From: Erinaceus europaeus
Lineage: Eukaryota; Chordata; Mammalia; Eulipotyphla; Erinaceidae
Assembly (NCBI RefSeq): GCF_950295315.1
Contig: NC_080164.1
Location: forward strand, 59,800,003-59,864,002
Length of the DNA: 64,000 bases
Reading direction: 5' to 3'
Part shown: positions 24,052 through 34,012 of the stretch, in pieces
Layout of the letters: every line of letters begins with the position of its first letter
Numbering within the stretch: the first letter of the stretch is position 1
Translations under genes and position numbers: made by a program
The notes under the pieces: model-generated
Database searches by the model: none
The model's input: the letters and a program-made list of their open reading frames with translations, nothing else
What the model was told of the DNA's origin: nothing

Positions 24052-24154
24052 GTAATCCAACTACTTTTCTAATCCACGCACTGATTTTCTTGTCAGTTGA
24101 TCCAGAAACATGATGAAAATAAATCAGTTTCTATATTTTTATATTTATAAAATG

Positions 24155-25720
24155 GAAATATTGACAAGACCATAGTATAAGAGGGGCACAATTCCACACA
24201 ATTTCCACCACCAGAACTCCTTATCCCATTCTCTGCCTTGAAAGGTTTCCTGTCTTTATCCCTCTGGTAGTTTGGACCCAGGATCATTATCGGGTGCAGA
24301 AGGTAGAAGATCTGGCTTCTGTAATTGCTTCCCTGCTAAACATGGGCATTGGCAGGTCAATCCACACTCCCAGGCTGTTTTCCTCTTTCCCTAGTGAGGC
24401 ATGGATCTGGGGAATTGGGGTTCCAGGACATATTGGTGGGGTTGTCTGCCCAGGGAAGTTAGGCTAGCATCATGGTAGCATCTGGAACCTGGTGACTGAA
24501 AAAGAGTTGATATAAGCAGAAAAAATTGTTGACTAAGCATGAACCTAAAGGCAAGAATATTGCAGATGAAGATTTGGGGGTCTCCATTTTGGGAAAAGCT
24601 AGTAGGTCTAGTTTAGGTATATTCCAAGGGGCCCATAACTTTGTTAGTTTTTGCCTGAGTCTGACAGCTAACATGCATGTGGGCCCAAATTATTGTCTGG
24701 GGAGATGGTGTCAGAGTTGGAACAAGGACTAGAAAGCTGGATCAGGGAACAGAGTAGCTCCCAAATGTGGGGAAAGTATATAAGTATTGTTAACTATAAA
24801 CTCCATCGATTTGATGTGGAGCCCATATTCAGCACAGGAACCTATGTAACCTCTCCATCCCTGTAGGTCTGAGCTCACATTCTGTGGTCACAGATAGGAA
24901 CATTCCAGGCTGCACTAACTTCAGTACCCATCTTCATCTTTCTACTTGCTTGCTGTACTTATTGAGTCACTGCAAACTATTATGCACTCTTGCATTAAGG
25001 TATATATTTTCCCCTAATGTAGGGATACATGTGTAGATATGTCCTATCTTGTGGGTCCTGTTCTATATCTAGGTTTTGAGGCTTTGTTAGGAAGTGCACC
25101 ACCCAAAATGGAACTAAGGAGTTCTATGAGCTAGGAAAGGTCTCATCAGAGTAATGAAGCTGAAGGGTTCACATTCCACACCTGACATCTCTGGACACAA
25201 TATGAAGTGTAACATGTTGAGGTGGTACTGGTTGCATTGAATGAGTTGGATTCAGCTGATGCAATATCAATTGGTATGAATTAAGAGAATCATGAAGGAA
25301 AGTGTGCCCAACCCCAGAGATTCCAGTACTGGGAGAAATATGGGTTTTGTAGAGAATGGGGAAGGTTCTTGCTGCCTTAGGGTTTAAGAAGGCAACAGAT
25401 AGTTATTGCTATAACCAAATTATTTGGCAGTTAGGTTGACTTTGAAAATCCCATTGCTAAGTGGTAATTATTCAGTGTCATGTCATTATGATGAGCAAAT
25501 AATTCTGAAAGCCCATAGTATGCTGTCTGGTGAAGACAGATTCGTATCTTGAATATTTACCTATTGCTTTGAAGAAGGAATACTGCCTTCTATATAGTGG
25601 AAAATAGTAAATATGCCCCCAAATGGCATTCTGGTCTCCCCAGGGAATAATGCCACATTAAGCAAGTGATATGGATATTTCTATTAGCAGACTAATAAAA
25701 ATTCAGCAGTGGTAGCCACA
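24155..25720 (-). mobile_element. Family X retroposon, longest copy
   Basis: It starts at the 3'-end complement 'gacaagaccatagtataaga' and continues past the body shared with the shorter copies. Further on are 'ctccatcgatttgatgtgga', 'cattctgtggtcacagatag', 'ggtctcatcagagtaatgaa', 'tctctggacacaatatgaag' and 'gatagttattgctataacca'. The last part matches the copy before the gap at 56 kb. It gives the fullest view of the family (about 1.6 kb). The right boundary is approximate. Confidence 0.75.
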
Positions 25721-25734
25721 GTCCATGTTTCTTT

Positions 25735-25930
25735 CTTTCTTTTTTTTTTTAAAAATTTTCTTGAGTGAAATTTCAAAGTACAATATAATGAACATCATCC
25801 TTTAACAAAACTGTCTAAGTATTTAATATTATTTTTGTATAATTATTCTCCTTTTTTTCTTAAAATATTTTCTGATGAAAGTTAATGGTATAATTATAAA
25901 AATGCAACATTGAAGACATATTTTGTAAGA
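25735..25930 (-). mobile_element. Old LINE-1 3' terminal piece
   Basis: A T run, then 'ttttcttgagtgaaatttca' and 'aagtacaatataatgaacat', resembling the 3'-end complement at 23.2 kb. Confidence 0.4.
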
Positions 25931-25944
25931 TTGAAATCTGATTG

Positions 25945-26125
25945 GGGCCAGAAGTTTCTCACCTATAAGTAGAGCATGTCTTGTTTGCATGAGCTAATGT
26001 GTTTGATCTCAACTGAGATACAAAAACAAGTGGAAGGAACTGCATGAATCGTAGAGTGGTGTTTTGGTCCTTTCAGTCTCTCTCTCTTTCCCTCTCTGTC
26101 TCTCATGAAAACAAACTAAAATCAT
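25945..26125 (+). mobile_element. Old tRNA-SINE (class E)
   Basis: 'ggggccagaagtttctcacc', 'agagcatgtcttgtttgcat', then a pyrimidine segment and a short A-rich end. Confidence 0.5.
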
Positions 26126-26284
26126 GTCAGGATAGGTTAGTAGTAACATACAAGTTTTGCATGAATAATACCCTGAGTTTGATCCTTAAAACCACATAGT
26201 AAATAAATATTCTGCATAAAAATATTTGTTTTTATAATTATCAGCTTTTACTCAATATCAATGTAAAGAGTGTGCAGAGCACAT

Positions 26285-26700
26285 ATCTTTCAGAAAATTT
26301 CCTTATGATCCATTAATTTCTCTCCTAGGGATTTATCCACAGGAATCAAAAACACCTATCCAATGAGATCTATGTTCACCTATTCATAACAACACAATTT
26401 GTTATACCTAAAACTTAGAAGCACTGCTAATGTACAAAGACAGACGAGTGGCTAACAAAGCTGCAGATGATCACAATGGAATACTACTCAGTTGTTAAAA
26501 ATAATAAAGTCACTTCCTTTGTTTCATTTTAGATGGAACTTGAACCTATTGAGTGAGATAAGTCAAAAAGAGGACAACATAGCAGATGATCTCACATATT
26601 AGCAGAACTTAAAAAAATAAGGACAGAAGGGGTAAATACAAACTTCAGACCATATTTTGCATAGGAGGTATATGATGTTTAGTCTATTATTGGGAAACCA
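26285..26700 (+). mobile_element. LINE-1 3' end, plus orientation
   Basis: Typical L1 ORF2-end and 3'UTR signatures: 'atcacaatggaatactactc' and 'agatggaacttgaacctatt'. No frame survives. Confidence 0.75.
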
Positions 26701-27306
26701 GGAGGATGACTATGAAAGTGACTGAATAATACCCAGAAAATTGATCATTTCTTCCATGTGATTACTGTTGTCAATCACTCTGTCACAGTAGATATGTATC
26801 ATTACCAGGTGGGGTGATTCATTATAAAAAATGAAATGATTTTTCCTTTAATCTGAATGGACATATATTTGCACACAAAGGTATTCACATGATTTTGCCA
26901 ACAAACCAACAGAAAAATTAAATGATGATGCAGTGATATACTACACTGTTATCTTCTTGAGTCTATTAAATTTTTCAGGATGCTACTAATCCAAGAAACT
27001 TTTAACCAATAAGTTCCTAAATATTTTTAAATTTCTGGGAAATGTATAATTTTAATTTAGTTTTTAAAACTCAGCTTTCCCCCAAACAATTCAAGAAACC
27101 TGAGCTTTTTGTTTGAACGGAAATTATTATATTCAAATTTAATAAAATTTAAACTTTAATGAAGGTTAGAATGTTATGTCATGATACAGTACTAGGGAAA
27201 CTATGACTAAAATATAAGCATTCAATTCATTTGATTTAATTTAATAGAACAAAGTTATTAGGTGTTTATGTTCTAACTGGGGTCAGAATTATCAAACTGG
27301 TGATTA
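26701..27306. other. Unique AT-rich sequence, no gene seen
   Basis: It ends at the Vingi TSD at 27,307. Nothing else is supported. Confidence 0.5.
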
Positions 27307-27318
27307 CATTGTATTCAG

Positions 27319-27455
27319 TTCTTCTTCTTCTTCTTCTTCTTCTTCTTCTTCTTCTTCTTCTTCTTCTTCTTCTTCTTCTTCTTCTTCTTCTTCTTCTTCT
27401 TCTTCTTCTTCTTCTTCTTCTTCTTCTTCTTCTTCTTCTTCTTCTTCTTCTTCTT
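27319..27455. repeat. (TTC)n / (GAA)n microsatellite, about 45 units
   Basis: Essentially perfect TTC on plus from the TSD edge to about 27,455. It is the 3' tail of the Vingi element in minus orientation. The leucine-only and arginine-only frames across it are artefacts. Confidence 0.95.
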
Positions 27456-28374
27456 CTCCTTCTAGCATTTGCCCTTCTTCCGTAGCCAGTCAACAGCGTC
27501 AGGTTGAGCCTGATGTAAAGTTTCGAGACCTCCTTTAAATCTGGAGAGGTGGCAGTCGTTGACTATGTGGGTCATAGTCTGTCTGGAGCCACAGGGGCAG
27601 TCTCTGGCTCCCCAGCGATGGAACATAGCGGTGCACCGGCCATGGCCTGTTCGATAGCAATTGAGGAGGGCCCAATCATAACGTGCTAGGTCAAAGCCGG
27701 GTTGACGCTTGCAGGGGTCTGTGATGAAGTGTTTGTTCTTTATCTCAGCTGACTGCCAACTCCGTTTCCAAGAGTCTGGAACAGAGAAGCTCAGTGTAGG
27801 CATAGGAGACCAGATTGGATGACGAGACGTCAAGCGTTGGACAGGGTGGGAGAAGATATCTGCATATATTGGCAGGTCCGGTCGAGTGTAGACGTGGGAA
27901 ATGAACTTAGATGATGCCGCATCCTGACGAATATCTGGCGGGGTGATGTTGCTAAGAACTGGCAGCCATGGAACTGGGATGGAACGGATGGTTCCAGAAA
28001 TTATCCTCATGGAGGAATATAATTTGGAATCGACCAAGTGGACATGGGGGCTACGGAACCATACTGGGGCACAGTATTCTGTAGTGGAATAGCATAATGC
28101 CAGAGATGATGATCATAGTGTGGAAGCGCTCGTGCCCCATGAGGAGCTGGCTAGTCTTGCAATGATGTTATTCCTCGCACCCACCTTTGCTGCAGTTTTT
28201 ATGAGATGTTCGTGAAATGACAGGGTGCGATTGAGAGTAACGCCAAGATACACTGGCTGGGCTTCATCCCGGATTCTCATATCGTCAAGCTGCACATTAA
28301 GCTCACGCTAGGCCGAGGCATAGTGGAGATGGAAAACAGATGATACTGTTTTTGCAGTGCTAGGGATTAGTCGC
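27320..28374 (-). mobile_element. Vingi LINE, 5'-truncated, 13-bp TSD, (GAA)n tail
   Basis: Flanked by the 13-bp direct repeat 'cattgtattcagt' at 27,307-27,319 and 28,375-28,387. Read on minus it opens inside the reverse-transcriptase C-terminal half, runs in one frame to a TAG at 27,462-27,464, then goes straight into a (GAA)n tail instead of poly(A). Vingi is the Ingi-related clade reported from European and pygmy hedgehogs (Kojima, Kapitonov and Jurka), lacking RNase H and proposed to be horizontally acquired. The clade assignment here is by recognition of protein motifs and the host context. Confidence 0.85.
27462..28374 (-). pseudogene. Vingi ORF, reverse-transcriptase C-terminal part, two stops
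   Basis: One minus-strand frame covers the insert with only two in-frame stops: a TAG near 28,305 (after '...HYASA') and a TGA at about 28,113 (after 'SSWGTSASTL'). The TGA sits where related elements have arginine, as expected for a CpG CGA to TGA change. Visible blocks in order are PVYLGVTLNRTLSF, KTAAKVGARNN, EYCAPVWF, SMRIISGT, LPVLSN, SRHPIW, then the C-terminal YDWALLNCYRTGHGRC and a CPCG...H-x4-C zinc-knuckle-like motif, ending DAVDWLRKKGKC. No RNase H domain follows, as in the Vingi clade. The catalytic reverse-transcriptase motifs lie upstream and were lost to 5' truncation, so this copy cannot be active. Confidence 0.85.
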
Positions 28375-28387
28375 CATTGTATTCAGT

Positions 28388-28658
28388 GAAGAGCAATAAA
28401 GTTAAAGCAGTTGTTTTGCATACAAAATGAAGGAAAGGTATTTTGTAGTTAAAATTTTGACTAGTTGTGAGAATAAATTGTACAATTTAGTACCTGTAAT
28501 AATTTTCATACTCTCTTAAAAATTAAGGGCTTTATTTGGATTTCTCTCATAATCAATGATTTCTTTGACTGAGGAAGGAGGACAGAGTTGTGAGGGGAAG
28601 AGGAGCTTACAGGTCTTGGTACATGATGATAGATTTAATTTGGGAGTGAGAGTGTTTT
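28388..28658. other. Unique sequence, no gene seen
   Basis: Nothing recognisable. Confidence 0.5.
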
Positions 28659-28673
28659 ACAGACACCTATCTT

Positions 28674-28764
28674 TTTTTTTAAGTTTTTAAAAAATATTTA
28701 TTTATTCCCTTTTGTTGCCCTTGTTATTTTATAGTTGTAGTTATTCTTGTCGTCGTTGTTGGAT
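28674..28764 (-). mobile_element. tRNA-SINE class A, 5'-truncated, 15-bp TSD
   Basis: Only the tail region is present (T run, (TTTA)n, 'cccttttgttgcccttgtta', GTT-rich block). It is flanked by the direct repeat 'acagacacctatctt' at 28,659-28,673 and 28,765-28,779. This is a clean example of a 5'-truncated SINE. Confidence 0.9.
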
Positions 28765-28822
28765 ACAGACACCTATCTTGATGAGATGAGAAATTGTACC
28801 TATTGCCAACAACTGTACTACT

Positions 28823-29155
28823 GGGGGCTGGGTGGTAGCACAGATAGTTAAACCTACATGGAGCTAAGCGCAATGACCCAGAGTAAGGATACCAGTTCTA
28901 GCCTCTGACTCCCCAGCTGCAACGGGGTCACTTCACAGGCAGTGAAGCAGGTCTGCAGGTGTCTATTCTTTTCCCCATTTCCCCCCTCGTCTCTCGATTT
29001 CTCTCTGTCCTATCCAACAACAATGACAGCAATAACAACAATAATAACAACAGCGATAAACAACAAGGGCAACAAAAAGGGGAAAAAATAGCCTCCAGGA
29101 GCAGTGGATTCCTAGTGCAGGCACCAGCCCCAGCAATAAGCCTGGAAGAAAAAAA
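28823..29155 (+). mobile_element. tRNA-SINE class A, long variant
   Basis: Head 'gggggctgggtggtagcaca', body, 'tctctgtcctatccaacaac', CAA block, then the long-variant extension 'cctccaggagcagtggattc' and 'gcaccagccccagcaataag'. Confidence 0.85.
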
Positions 29156-29231
29156 GAAAAGAAAGAAAGAAAGGCTTTTCCGAGGCTTCTAGTAGCCTAG
29201 AGTACATCTTAGAAAGTATTAGAAGTATTAG

Positions 29232-29462
29232 ATAGGGATTCAGCACAGCAGGTTAAAGGCACATGGCACAAAGTGCAAGGGATCTTGGTTCAAGCCCCTG
29301 GATCCCCACCTGTAGGGGAGTTGCTTCACAAGTGGTGAAGCAGGTCTGCAGGTGTCTTTCTCTTCCCCTCTCTGTCTTCCCTCTTCTCTCCATTTCTCTC
29401 TGTCCTATCCAAAGACTACAACAAGTACAACAAAATGGAATAAATCAATAAATATTTTTAAG
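29232..29462 (+). mobile_element. tRNA-SINE class A
   Basis: 'cagcacagcaggttaaaggc', 'gttcaagcccctgg', 'ctgtaggggagttgcttcac', 'tctctctgtcctatccaaag' and an A-rich tail. The CAA block is shortened. Confidence 0.85.
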
Positions 29463-29865
29463 AAAGAATTAAATAGCTATGTTTATAAACTACCATGTAG
29501 TTTCCTAACTTTACCTAAATTGTACTAAAGCACTTGTATTTCTTCATCCTTATAAGAAAATAATATTAAATACTTTTTTTCAGTTCTCTTGAAGAACCCC
29601 TTGCACTTACCATACATCTGAATATTTTATTTGCACAAACTTATGAAAAGTTTTACAACATAATTCCGCTATGTGATGTAGTATATTCTTTGTACTAATG
29701 TTAATAATCATAGATATAGTATTACAAAATGAAGCCTATACTGCAACTGAAAATTTTATATGTGGAAATTTATACATTTATCCTTTTTTTCATGTAGAGA
29801 TGTAGCACCAAGAAAGCTTAAAGATTAAGTTTTTGAAGGAGTTTTCTCAATGCAAAATGAATGTT
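29463..29865. other. Unique AT-rich sequence, no gene seen
   Basis: Nothing recognisable. Confidence 0.5.
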
Positions 29866-30110
29866 GGGGCTGAGAGGTGGCACATCTGTTTAAGTGCACA
29901 CATTACAGTGCACAAGGATCCAGGTTCAAGCTCCAATCCCCATGTGCAGGGAGAGAGAGGTTCATGAGAAGAGAGAAACAGAGAGGAGAGACACCTATAG
30001 CACTGCTTCACTGCTTATGATGCTCTCTGATTTGTAGATGGGGAACCTGTGCTTGAGCCTGGGTTCTCTTTTATGGTGATGTTTGTGCTCTACCAGTTAA
30101 GTCATGTGTA
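29866..30110. mobile_element. Two half SINEs (class B) in head-to-head inverted order
   Basis: 29,866-29,958 is the 5' half of a plus-strand class B copy ('ggctgagaggtggcacat', 'ggttcaagctccaatcccc'). 29,960-30,110 is the complement of a second copy ('agcactgcttcactgcttat', 'ctctaccagttaagtc'). Together they can fold into an imperfect hairpin. Confidence 0.65.
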
Positions 30111-31204
30111 TACATTTTATAAATTTTAACTATTATAAACTACAGGGTTTGAAATAAAGTATTTTTTTAAATGAAGATGAAGAATGATTCCTATAACTGG
30201 AATTCATCATAGTTTTCATGAAGTTAATGACATTAGAACTGCTTAATTCTCAAAGTAAAAGAAAATGGAGATCGGGGGAAATAATTATACTTATGTGAAA
30301 TATAAATGAGAAGAGTAATATAAGTTATTGTTATAAGTTTACTAATAGAACACTGAAAAAGCATCTCAGTAGATAAGGAACTTGCCTGTGTCCAAGCGCT
30401 ACATGGCAATGCCACAATAGCAGAGGACAGTTCCAGCACTGTGATGTTTCTGCACCTGTCTCTGTCTTTCTACTTTTCTGTCTAAATGGAAGTAATGGAA
30501 TTGTGCAGGTGAAAGCAAGGTACAAGGTGCTAATTTTGAAAGAAAAAAAGGAAGGAATAGAGGAAGGAGGGGGTGAAACTGAAAGGCTAAATTCTGAATA
30601 AAAAGATGAACTTTTAAAGCAATTTAGAGTAAGAGGTGATTCTATATTTGCATTAATATATATTTATTTGTATAATATATACATATGTTTATATATAAAT
30701 AAATTTATATGACTGTGTTTGTGTATTTGCTCTCTTAGGAGTTTCTCCTAATGAAAATGCTATCAAAGAACTTTATTTTAGATATGTTTGCATGAGTCAA
30801 GTCAGGAGGTACTATGTATCAACTACTTTATTCTGGCTAATGCTTTTTGATGTATTAGGTTGTTAGGGAGAGATAAGAATACAAAGCAAAGATAAGTATA
30901 CTATATCCGAGCATGAATTCTACTGGAATTCTTGACAAGAAAGAGCAAAATAAAAAAATGTAATTTATTTGAATACCAGATTTATGAGATATTTATGACA
31001 ATAGCCTTTTAAAGGTTTTAATGTATATATTATTTACAAAACAACATCTGCAGAGAGTATAACTAAATGTGTTTAGGGAGTGATAAGGTGAAACACAATT
31101 TTAATATTACATGGGAATACATAGTTTTACTTGCATCTCTTCTTTGTGAGACTTTTTACATCCAATGATATTCCAGAAACAAGGAAGATAAATGTGTTGC
31201 AAGA
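30111..31204. other. AT-rich sequence with a worn SINE
   Basis: A worn class E-like SINE (plus) may cover 30,350-30,500. Otherwise no gene or repeat is supported. Confidence 0.45.
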
Positions 31205-31338
31205 AGGACTGGCTGGTTGTGCACCTAGTTGAGTGTACACATCTTAGAGCTAAAGGACCCAGGTTCAAACTCCCGGTCCCCACTGCTTCATGAAAGATGA
31301 AACAGTGCTACAGTGTTTATGTCTGTCTGTCTGCCTGC

Positions 31339-31373
<35 letters not shown>

Positions 31374-31442
31374 TCTGTATATCATCTCTACCTCCCCTCT
31401 ACCATTTTCTCTGTTTCTATAAAAAATAAACAAATAAATAAT
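31205..31442 (+). mobile_element. tRNA-SINE class B with (CTGT)n/(CTAT)n
   Basis: 'aaggactggctggttgtgca', 'caggttcaaactcccggtcc', then a CTGT/CTAT tetranucleotide stretch (31,320-31,380) and an AATA tail. Confidence 0.8.
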
Positions 31443-31469
31443 TTTTTTTAAAAAAAGCTCATTGAATAT

Positions 31470-31690
31470 TAGGGAACAAAACTTGAAAACTGGTACAACC
31501 ACTATGGAGAACAGTATGGAGAATCCATAAACAAATACAAATACCTTATGATCTAGCAATTCCACTCTATTTTCCAAAAGAGATAATACCACTAACTTGA
31601 AGAGATATATGTACTCTCCATGCTCATAGCTGCATTATCCATGATAGCCCAAATAATGGAAGCAATCAGAATGATCTTCAAGACTGGAAG
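31470..31690 (+). mobile_element. Old LINE-1 3' end, plus orientation
   Basis: 'tggtacaaccactatggaga', 'cttatgatctagcaattcca' and 'atgctcatagctgcattatc' are diagnostic of the L1 ORF2 C-terminal and 3' region. Confidence 0.75.
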
Positions 31691-31779
31691 ATAGCAGGAA
31701 TAAAATTCCACACTTTTCCACAGCCAAAGTTCCCCATCTCATTGCCTCCACTGGAAGCTTCCCTATTCTTCTTCTTTCT

Positions 31780-31811
<32 letters not shown>

Positions 31812-32110
31812 TTCTTCTTCTTCTTCTTCTTCTTCTTCTTCTTCTTCTTCTTCTTTCTTCTTCTTCTTCTTTCTTCTCCTTCTCCTTCTCCTTCTCCTTC
31901 TCCTTCTTCTCCTTCTCCTTCCCCTTCCCCTTCCCCTTCTCCTTCCCCTTCCCCCCTCCTCCTCCTCCTCCTTCTTCTTCTTTTTTTTTTTTTTTTGACA
32001 TCAGAAGTCCTTTCGTCTGTGAACACAGTCCGAAGTGAACATTTCAAGGTGGTACTGGTTTCATTGATTAGGCCAAGATCAGCAGATATAGTTCATTGCT
32101 ATTTTTTTGC
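31691..32110 (-). mobile_element. Family X copy split by a pyrimidine tract
   Basis: The left piece (to 31,769) has the near-3' complement ending 'ggaagcttccctattc'. The right piece (32,013-32,110) resumes far upstream in the family ('aacacagtccgaagtgaaca', 'ggtggtactggtttcattga'). Everything between is missing and a CTT/CTC/CCTT tract occupies 31,770-31,996. Confidence 0.65.
31770..31996. repeat. Polypyrimidine tract: (CTT)n, (CTTCTC)n, (CCCCTT)n, T run
   Basis: About 225 bases of C and T only. Long frames across it are low-complexity artefacts. Confidence 0.9.
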
Positions 32111-32344
32111 TTTTCTTTAAAATTTACCTAAGGATAATGACATTTATGGTTTGTGTAATAATGATGAAAATGACTTTGAGTAAAAATTAATAAACTAAGA
32201 TGTATTTGGTTTTCCCAAATGTTCTGAAATTTCATATGTATTTCAGACAAAAGAATATATTTTAAGTTGTAACATTATTTATGTTATAACTCAGAGTACA
32301 CACGTAATATTAGTTGATCTAGCTCAAACATTTGATCCTCCTTC

Positions 32345-32700
32345 CCTGCCCACTATCTCCTTTTTACCAGAGCACCACTCAGTTCTGGCTTATGGTGATT
32401 GAAGACTCAGGCATGAAAGTATTATTATTTTTCCCCTTTATTGAGGGATTAATGTTTTAATGTCAACAATAAATACAATAGTTTATACATGCATAACATT
32501 TCTCAATTTTCCACATAACAATACAACAAAACAACAACTATTTTTTGTTATTGTGTTTAGAACTTAAATCAACTCAGAAATAACACAGGAAGGTGGTATT
32601 TTTATTGAGGAAATGTTTTACAAAACTATACTTCTTCATAACATTTTTCTATGACTAATTAATGAAAGCATAAGTAGGTAAATGAAAAATTATCATTTAA
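32345..32700 (-). mobile_element. Class C SINE plus LINE-1 3' end, both minus
   Basis: 32,345-32,428 is a worn class C SINE complement ('cagagcaccactcagttctg'). 32,430-32,700 is the complement of the hedgehog L1 3' terminus ('ttgagggattaatgttttaa', 'aatacaatagtttatacatg', 'ttttccacataacaatac'), matching 38.2 kb. Confidence 0.75.
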
Positions 32701-32702
32701 GG

Positions 32703-32790
32703 GGCATTTCTCTCTGTCCTATCCAACAACAGTAATAACTACAACAGTAAAACAAGGGCAACAAAAGGGAATAAATAAATATTAAAAGAA
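32703..32790 (+). mobile_element. tRNA-SINE class A, 5'-truncated
   Basis: Starts at 'catttctctctgtcctatcc' and runs through the CAA block to an AATA tail. Confidence 0.8.
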
Positions 32791-33685
32791 AAAAAGTTGT
32801 CCAAGAAAAACTGTGAACCAACCTTGCTTCAGAGGCCAGGTCTGACCAGGCCACAAGAATTAGGTGTCCTCAGTCCTCATTTCAGTTGTGGTACCATTGT
32901 CCTTCCATGCCCCAGGTTCAGGTCAGGTCAAGATCCCCTTGATGAGAGACTTATGCCTAGTAAGAAGTTTATCTGGAGAAAGGCTCATAGGAAGAGGCAG
33001 TTCACACTCTGCTCATCTACGTCACCCCCACACCCAAGACCTCAGAGCCTTGGGGCCAAGTTCTTTCCTCTCAGCCTTCACTTCAGAGATTCAGAAGTAT
33101 TTAATTTCCCAGTGAACATGGAGGTAGTGAAGATATAAGGGATCTTGGAACAAACTGGCATATGCTGCTGTAGATCCTTCTAGGCTGAACTGGTCATTGT
33201 TAGGAAAAGGTCATTGGCTGCTGATACTGCAGGACAGGAAGGATATCCTGGACCATTGGGTTGAATTTTCAGCATGTTAACTTTAGGAAGAATCAGAAGG
33301 AGATGTGTCCCACACCTGAATACATCCACTACTTTTCTCTCCGACCCCCAGATGTCTAGAAAGGATATATGCGACTTCTGAGGATATAATCTCCTGTACT
33401 ACCAGGTCCAGACCACAGGCTGCTGGAAGGACTAAATTCTCTTAAGCTTGGTTGGCTCAGTTGGGCTAGGGGTTGGACTTCTCAGACGATTTCTCTGAAC
33501 TGAGGAACACAAGTGGGTTTGGCCCTCATAGGTGCTTACAGAATCCATTTGTGCATTCATGTATTGTGATTATCTATCATCTCCTTTATACAACCTTTAT
33601 AGATAACTTTAGTTTTAGTATCACACTCAGCAATTCAGACCTATGGAAACCAGAACTAATAAAATCTGAGAAATAAATAGATCTT
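32791..33685. other. Moderately GC-rich low-copy sequence, unidentified
   Basis: A 113-codon frame (32,797-33,138, plus) is the longest, but it begins in SINE tail sequence, has no recognisable domain and overlaps another frame, so I do not call a gene. The motif 'gaggccaggtctgaccaggc' has weak echoes at 34.4 kb and 35.4 kb, hinting at an old dispersed repeat. Confidence 0.4.
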
Positions 33686-33850
33686 TTGGTCTGGGAGATG
33701 GAATAATGGATAAGTCATTGACCTCTCAAGCATGAGGTCCTGAGTTCAACCCCTGGCAGCACACTTAACAGTCATGTCTGTTTTTTTTCTCTCTCTCTTC
33801 CTATATTGATAAATAAATAAATTTTAAAAAATAAAAAAATAAGTAAATAG
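33686..33850 (+). mobile_element. tRNA-SINE class D
   Basis: 'ggtctgggagatggaataat', 'ctctcaagcatgaggtcctg', 'ttcaacccctggcagcacac', pyrimidine segment and AATA tail. Confidence 0.85.
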
Positions 33851-33884
33851 ATCTTATAAAATAATATCTAATATAAATTTGTGC

Positions 33885-34012
33885 CTCAGCATTTTATTTT
33901 ATTTACCACATCAGTGCTAAACTCTGGCTTATGTTGATACTGGGGGTTGAACCCTGGACCTCAAAGCCTCAGACATAAAATAATTTTCATAACCATTATG
34001 ATGTTTCTTTTG
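33885..34012 (-). mobile_element. tRNA-SINE class C/D, worn
   Basis: The complement reads as head 'ggttatgaaaattat' and body 'tgaggtccagggttcaaccc'. Confidence 0.65.

Noticed and set aside
27266..27493. Long open frames of pure arginine or leucine across 27.3-27.5 kb
   Set aside because: They are translations of the (GAA)n/(TTC)n microsatellite.
31678..32047. Frames of 94-107 codons rich in K, E, R and G or in L, S, F and P
   Set aside because: They are the C/T tract at 31.77-32.0 kb read in different phases on both strands.
32797..33138. A 113-codon frame as a gene
   Set aside because: It begins in SINE tail sequence, has no recognisable domain and an overlapping frame of similar length.
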